Source: an uncultured Verrucomicrobiota bacterium (GTDB lineage Bacteria > Verrucomicrobiota > Verrucomicrobiia > Opitutales > Intestinicryptomonadaceae). From it: a stretch of DNA of 64,000 nucleotides. The translations under genes and the position numbers were made by a program. This document shows positions 59,815 through 64,000 of the stretch, piece by piece. The DNA lies in the NCBI GenBank assembly GCA_949293415.1, contig CASFDK010000027.1, positions 1 through 64,000 on the forward strand, read 5' to 3'. Numbering within the stretch: position 1 is the stretch's first letter; each line of letters opens with the position of its first letter. Below the pieces are notes generated by a model. That model did not search any database. It was not told the DNA's origin and saw only the letters and a list, made by a program, of their open reading frames with translations.

Positions 59815-61533
59815 CTATGCTTCGTTCATTGTAACTTTGAGAACTTCGTCGGCGGTGGTCAGCCCGCTCGACACCTTTCGCACGCCGTCTTCGCGCATTG
59901 TACGCATGCCGAGCTCGCGTGCTTTCGTTCGCAGTTCGACAAGGGTTCTGCCCTCGTAAATCATCTGCTGAAGCTCTTCGTTGACGATGAATATTTCGAA
60001 AATACCCATACGGCCGCGGTAGCCGATTCCGTTGCACTTGGGGCAGCCTTCGCCGTGGTAGAACGTCATCTTTGACGCCTCTATTTCGTTTATGCCTATA
60101 GCCTGCAGTATGTGGGGGTCGGGCGAATACGCCGCCTTGCAGTGCACGCAGTTTTTGCGGACGAGTCGCTGTGCGAGAGCCGCGCGGAGCGACGCGCTGA
60201 CAAGGAACGGTTTTACGCCGATATCCACAAGACGCGTTACCGCGCTGGGAGCGTCGTTTGTGTGCAGCGTACTGAAAACCATGTGACCCGTAAGGGAGGC
60301 GTTGATGGCGATTTCCGCCGTTTCCAAGTCTCGGATTTCGCCTATCATTATGATGTTCGGAGCTTGGCGGAGCATCGAGCGCAGGGCGGCGGCGAATGTC
60401 ATACCCACTTCGCGGCGCACCTGAACCTGATTGATACCCGTCATCTGGTATTCGACGGGGTCTTCAACCGTGATGATTTTGCGGTCGGGGTGGTTGAGGT
60501 AGTTGAGGGCGGAGTAGAGTGTTGTGGATTTACCCGAACCCGTCGGACCCGTTACGAGGAAAATACCGTCCGCCATACCCACGATTCTTTCGAATACCGC
60601 TTGGTCGTCGGAGAAGAAGCCGAGTTCGGGAAGCCCGAGCCTCAAGCCCTCCTTGTCGAGAATACGCATAACGATGCTTTCGCCGTAGACCGTCGGCAGA
60701 CTCGAAACACGCAAGTCGATTTCCTTTTTATTATATACAATCTGGATTCTGCCGTCCTGCGGAACGCGCTTTTCGGCGATTGAAATGTTCGCCATCAGCT
60801 TGAGGCGCGAAATAATCGAAGGTTGCAGACGCTTGGGCGGATTTTCGACCTCGAGCAGCACGCCGTCGATGCGGTAGCGGATTCTGAAGCGCTTTTCGAG
60901 CGGCTCTAGGTGGATGTCGGAAGCCCTGCGCTTGACGGCTTCGGTAATGAGCTTGTGCACATAGCGGATGATGGGCGCTTCCTCTTCGGATACGCCTTCT
61001 TCGTTGCCCGTATCAAGTCCCTTGATGTCGCCGGTGTCTTCGGACGCGCCCTCCGTGCCGAGGATGTCGCCGTAGGCGTTCACGCCGTAGTGCTCGTCGA
61101 TTGCGCTCTTGATGTCGGCGGGGGTCGCAATGCGGATGTCGATTGGCATCCCGATGATGTGGCTGAGGTTGTCCACAACATCCATATCCATCGGGTCGAT
61201 AACCGCAAGCTCGAGTTGACCCGAGGTAATCGCCACGGGGAACACATTGTACTTGCAGGCGTTTTCCCGCGATACGAGCTTTTTTACGTCGTCGTCTACG
61301 GTGAGGTTTTGGAGCGAAATGAACGGCACGTTGAACTCGTTTGCGAGCATGAACGAAATGTCGTCGTACTTGCAATACTTGCGTTCGACGAGCAGGTCGA
61401 TAATTTTTCCGTCTACATCGGCGGTTGTGGCGTCCTTTGCCAGAAGCTCCTCGCGGGCGTTCGCGATAACGTCGGCGGGCACAAGCCCCTTTTCTTCCAT
61501 CAGTTGCAATACAAAATCGTCTGCGGATGTCAT
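59815..61533 (-). CDS. PilB/GspE-type assembly ATPase, copy 2
   Basis: The 572-residue protein is a paralogue of the adjacent ATPase. Walker A is GPTGSGKS at 329-336; the Asp box (DPVEYQ), Walker B (MIGEIRDLE) and two CxxC zinc pairs (CVHC and CPKC) are intact. It has an acidic linker ([20 protein letters not shown]) between the N-terminal and ATPase parts that copy 1 lacks. GGAGA precedes the ATG at 61533; the TTG one codon earlier is rejected. It is first in the operon ATPase-ATPase-platform. No pilT, prepilin or prepilin peptidase gene is in the window. Confidence 0.93.
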   Translation of the reverse strand: MTSADDFVLQLMEEKGLVPADVIANAREELLAKDATTADVDGKIIDLLVERKYCKYDDISFMLANEFNVPFISLQNLTVDDDVKKLVSRENACKYNVFPVAITSGQLELAVIDPMDMDVVDNLSHIIGMPIDIRIATPADIKSAIDEHYGVNAYGDILGTEGASEDTGDIKGLDTGNEEGVSEEEAPIIRYVHKLITEAVKRRASDIHLEPLEKRFRIRYRIDGVLLEVENPPKRLQPSIISRLKLMANISIAEKRVPQDGRIQIVYNKKEIDLRVSSLPTVYGESIVMRILDKEGLRLGLPELGFFSDDQAVFERIVGMADGIFLVTGPTGSGKSTTLYSALNYLNHPDRKIITVEDPVEYQMTGINQVQVRREVGMTFAAALRSMLRQAPNIIMIGEIRDLETAEIAINASLTGHMVFSTLHTNDAPSAVTRLVDIGVKPFLVSASLRAALAQRLVRKNCVHCKAAYSPDPHILQAIGINEIEASKMTFYHGEGCPKCNGIGYRGRMGIFEIFIVNEELQQMIYEGRTLVELRTKARELGMRTMREDGVRKVSSGLTTADEVLKVTMNEA

Positions 61534-61589
61534 CAATATCTCCGTTGTGTATAGTATAAAATTAAAGTAGAAAACGTGAATTTAGCGGT

Positions 61590-61629
61590 TTTTCGGAAAT
61601 TTTTCAATCTTTGTTTTCGGAAATTTTTC
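61590..61629 (+). repeat. Two 16-base direct repeats upstream of the DUF5696-like gene
   Basis: TTTTCGGAAATTTTTC occurs at 61590-61605 and again at 61614-61629, 24 bases apart. It lies 83-122 bases before the ATG at 61712 and could be a regulator site. Confidence 0.45.
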
Positions 61630-61711
61630 GGCGCGCCGATTTTTCTTGCGCCGTTTTACCGTACGTCTACTCTTCGGACCGATTCCAACACCGCAACTTG
61701 GGGAGATGTAT

Positions 61712-63490
61712 ATGAACCGTTTTGCGAAAATCTGCCTTTCAGCCTTTGCCGCGGCATTGTGCGCGTGTTCCGTCGACGGAACACCCGCCGGCCGACGCGA
61801 ACGCGCCGAAGTTCCGCGCCAAACCGCCGTCGTAAGCTTTACGAAAAACGACGGCGGCGTTGTGTCGCGCACATTCGAACTCGAGCCGCAGCCTGACGGC
61901 GCGGCGCGGCTTGTCGTGCCCGCCGACAGCATACCGCCCGACGCCAAGCTTCTCGACATAGTGCACTGCGCGTTCGTCGCAAAAAAAGGCGAAAGCGGCT
62001 TCTGGCTTTTCCCGCGCGGTGAATACGGGCAGTTCGATTCCGACAACGGAGTGTTCACTTTCAAAAGCCTGATTATGCCGTTCTACGGAATGCAGACTCC
62101 GCGCGGAACGTATATCGGAATGGTCAAGGGCTTCCGCTTCGGACTGTTCACGCGCGTTTCGGCGGAAAAGGGCAACTACAAGCTTTCGCTGCGTTCCGAC
62201 CTCTACAAAACCGCGGGAGTCAAACCCTACGAAGACATAGTCGTAGACTACTACAGGCTCGACGGCGCGGACGCAAACTACAGCGGAATTGCCCGATTTT
62301 ACCGCAACTACCAGCTATCGCGCGGCGCGTGCAAACCGCTGAAAGACCGCTTCGCCGACCGCCCCGATTTGCGCTACCAAGCCGATTCAATCCCCGTACG
62401 CATCCAGTACCACGCGGCAAAGCAAAAGCCCGCCGGCGGCAAAAAAGAGCACTACACGCCCGCCGACGAACCGCCTGTGAAAGTCTATCTGGATTTTGCC
62501 GATTCGATAAAATTCGTCCGCGCGATAAAAGACGCGGGAGTCGACAAAATCACATTCTGCTCGGCGGGCTGGCAGAGCGGCGGCTACGACGGACGCTTTC
62601 CCGACATATTTCCGATAGACGGGGAACTCGGCGGCGAAGAGGGGCTGAAGGCGTTCACAAAAGCCGTGCGCGATATGGGCTATCTCGTTTCGGCGCACAC
62701 AAACAGCACCGACTGCTATTCGTGTTCGCGCCTTTGGACCGAGGATATGGTCTGCCGCAATCCCGACGGCAGCCTTGCCAAGAACGGCATTTGGTGCGGC
62801 GGCAGGGCGTACAACCTCTGCCTAAAATACGCGTGGGACAACTTCCTGCCCGAACAGATTGACGGGATGGGGCGGCTCGGCTTCACCGCGCCGCATTATA
62901 TCGACGTTTTCAGCGCGGTAAATCCGTACGCGTGCTACAATCCGAAACACGCGGTAAACCCGAAAGAGGCGGCGGAATACCAAAACAGGATAGCGCAAAA
63001 GTGCATCGACGTTTTCGGAGGCTTCGCGTCGGAGAGCGGCTTCGACCACATCGTGGACAAACTCGACTACTGCAATTACGTCGGCAACCGTATACAATAC
63101 GAGGGTACGAAACCGCTCATCAAGCGGGTGCTGCCAATTTGGGAAATCGTCTACCACGGAATCGTTTTGTACAACCCCGACCGCTATACGCAGCAGTATA
63201 TTTTGGGCGACAAAAGGAAAGTTTTGCGCCTTGTCGAATTCGGCGGCAGACCCATTGTCTATACCAACAAGTTCGCAAGCATTCCGAAAATCGCCGCCCT
63301 CTACGAATTTTACAAACCGCTCCGACATCTACAGTCCGAATTTATATATTCGCATTCCGAACTTTCCGACGGCGTTTATCTTACAAAATACGAAAACGGC
63401 GCGGAAACGGTCTGCAACTATTCTGCTAAACCCTTTGAATATAGAGGCGAAACCGTTGCGCCGCTCGACTACAAGCTTTTCGAAAAATAG
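61712..63490 (+). CDS. DUF5696-like glycosidase-like lipoprotein
   Basis: The 592-residue protein has a lipoprotein signal (FAAALCACS). The mature part begins with a beta-rich region and then a TIM-barrel-like domain: GVDKITFCSAGWQSGGYDG, LGGEEGLKAFTKAVRDMGYLVSAH, then GGRAYNLCLKYAWDNF and HYIDVFSAVNPYACYNP. This order of segments matches DUF5696 proteins, which are probable glycosidases of unknown specificity. GGGGAG lies six bases before the ATG at 61712; the ATG at 61706 is inside that site and is rejected. It is divergent from the pilus operon. Confidence 0.6.
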   Translation: MNRFAKICLSAFAAALCACSVDGTPAGRRERAEVPRQTAVVSFTKNDGGVVSRTFELEPQPDGAARLVVPADSIPPDAKLLDIVHCAFVAKKGESGFWLFPRGEYGQFDSDNGVFTFKSLIMPFYGMQTPRGTYIGMVKGFRFGLFTRVSAEKGNYKLSLRSDLYKTAGVKPYEDIVVDYYRLDGADANYSGIARFYRNYQLSRGACKPLKDRFADRPDLRYQADSIPVRIQYHAAKQKPAGGKKEHYTPADEPPVKVYLDFADSIKFVRAIKDAGVDKITFCSAGWQSGGYDGRFPDIFPIDGELGGEEGLKAFTKAVRDMGYLVSAHTNSTDCYSCSRLWTEDMVCRNPDGSLAKNGIWCGGRAYNLCLKYAWDNFLPEQIDGMGRLGFTAPHYIDVFSAVNPYACYNPKHAVNPKEAAEYQNRIAQKCIDVFGGFASESGFDHIVDKLDYCNYVGNRIQYEGTKPLIKRVLPIWEIVYHGIVLYNPDRYTQQYILGDKRKVLRLVEFGGRPIVYTNKFASIPKIAALYEFYKPLRHLQSEFIYSHSELSDGVYLTKYENGAETVCNYSAKPFEYRGETVAPLDYKLFEK

Positions 63491-63655
63491 ACTTATGGGC
63501 ATTTTGAAAACCTTACAATTCCCGTTTTGGGGAGTGTGCGGGTTGTGTTTTTTTGCGGTTCGCGTTCGCTTGCGAATGTCCGAAAAATCGGCGTTTTTGC
63601 CTGAAATGTACAGAAAAAGCTTTAAATTTCGGCGTATCGGTCCATATATGGAGGA

Positions 63656-64000
63656 ATGAAGAATTTTTATTTGACAACGGCAATCGACTACGCAAACGGC
63701 TCTCCCCACCTCGGGCACGCCTACGAAAAAGTCCTCAGCGACGTAATCGTGCGCTACAAACGCCTTTGCGGAGTGCCCGTATACTTCCTCACGGGGCTTG
63801 ACGAGCACGGGCAGAAAGTGCAGCAGAGCGCGAGGAAGGCGGGCGTTGCCCCCATCGATTTCTGCGACGAACAGGCGGCGAAATTCACCGCAATGTGCAA
63901 AACTCTCGACATTTCCAACGACGACTACATCCGCACCTCGCAGCCGCGCCACATCAAGGTCGTAAAGGAGATTCTCCAGAAACTCTACGACAAGGGCGAC
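63656..64000 (+). CDS. metG: Methionyl-tRNA synthetase, 5' part (continues past the window)
   Basis: The first 115 residues are seen. FYLTTAIDYANGSPHLGHAYEK carries the class I HIGH signature as HLGH at 18-21, and TGLDEHGQKVQ follows; both are specific for MetRS. GGAGG lies just before the ATG. The gene runs off the end of the window, so the KMSKS loop and the zinc region cannot be checked. It charges tRNA-Met in the cytoplasm. Confidence 0.96.
   Translation, partial: MKNFYLTTAIDYANGSPHLGHAYEKVLSDVIVRYKRLCGVPVYFLTGLDEHGQKVQQSARKAGVAPIDFCDEQAAKFTAMCKTLDISNDDYIRTSQPRHIKVVKEILQKLYDKGD

Overview
The window is a GC-rich bacterial chromosome segment, densely packed on both strands, with no rRNA, tRNA, insertion sequence, phage gene or CRISPR array that I can see. 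The best guess for the host is a member of the Verrucomicrobiota, probably an Opitutales-type polysaccharide degrader. This rests on three secreted proteins ending in a PEP-CTERM anchor of the Opitutae type (PEPAEWAAIFGAIALGL followed by RRRK), on many secreted glycoside hydrolases without SusC/SusD partners, and on a Gram-negative envelope toolkit (FadL-like porin, LolA-like carrier, lipid A-type acyltransferases, ArnT-like transferase, type IV pilus/type II secretion ATPases). This taxonomic call is inference.

Region by region. 1-8.0 kb: the tail of a WbsX/GH99-like protein, a PabB-PabC fusion for 4-aminobenzoate synthesis, a secreted sugar isomerase-like TIM barrel, a DjlA-like J-protein, a FadL-family porin, and the housekeeping fatty acid pair acpP-fabF. 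8.2-11.1 kb: small hypothetical genes and an rpsP-trmD-rplS operon without rimM. 11.3-23.7 kb: a carbohydrate block with a rhamnosidase-like enzyme, holA and a SanA-like protein, two tandem GH10 proteins, and two tandem six-hairpin glycosidase-like proteins. 23.7-28.7 kb: envelope genes (DUF374 acyltransferase, ArnT-like transferase, VC0807-like membrane protein, substrate-binding protein). 28.8-33.9 kb: two more large secreted glycosidases.

33.9-47.2 kb is the most unusual part. It is a compact gene cluster of the aryl polyene/type II polyketide kind: a two-KS fusion whose second domain has lost its catalytic triad, a KS fused to a second thiolase-fold domain, two acyl carrier proteins, a KASIII-like synthase, a ketoreductase, an LpxL-like acyltransferase, a family 2 glycosyltransferase, an RND/MMPL exporter, a LolA-like carrier, a DUF3261-like protein and a GcvT-like aminomethyltransferase. 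Most neighbouring genes overlap by a few bases, which suggests translational coupling. No dehydratase, thioesterase or acyl-activating enzyme is present, so the product cannot be read from this window.

47.2-55.1 kb carries a beta-helix lipoprotein and three PEP-CTERM surface proteins, followed by a divergent AraC regulator. 56.2-56.8 kb is a non-coding block of direct repeats. 56.8-61.5 kb encodes a PilC/GspF platform protein and two tandem PilB/GspE ATPases. The window ends with a DUF5696-like lipoprotein and the start of metG. A family of short palindromic elements with ATAAGTT...AACTTAT ends occurs four times in intergenic DNA.
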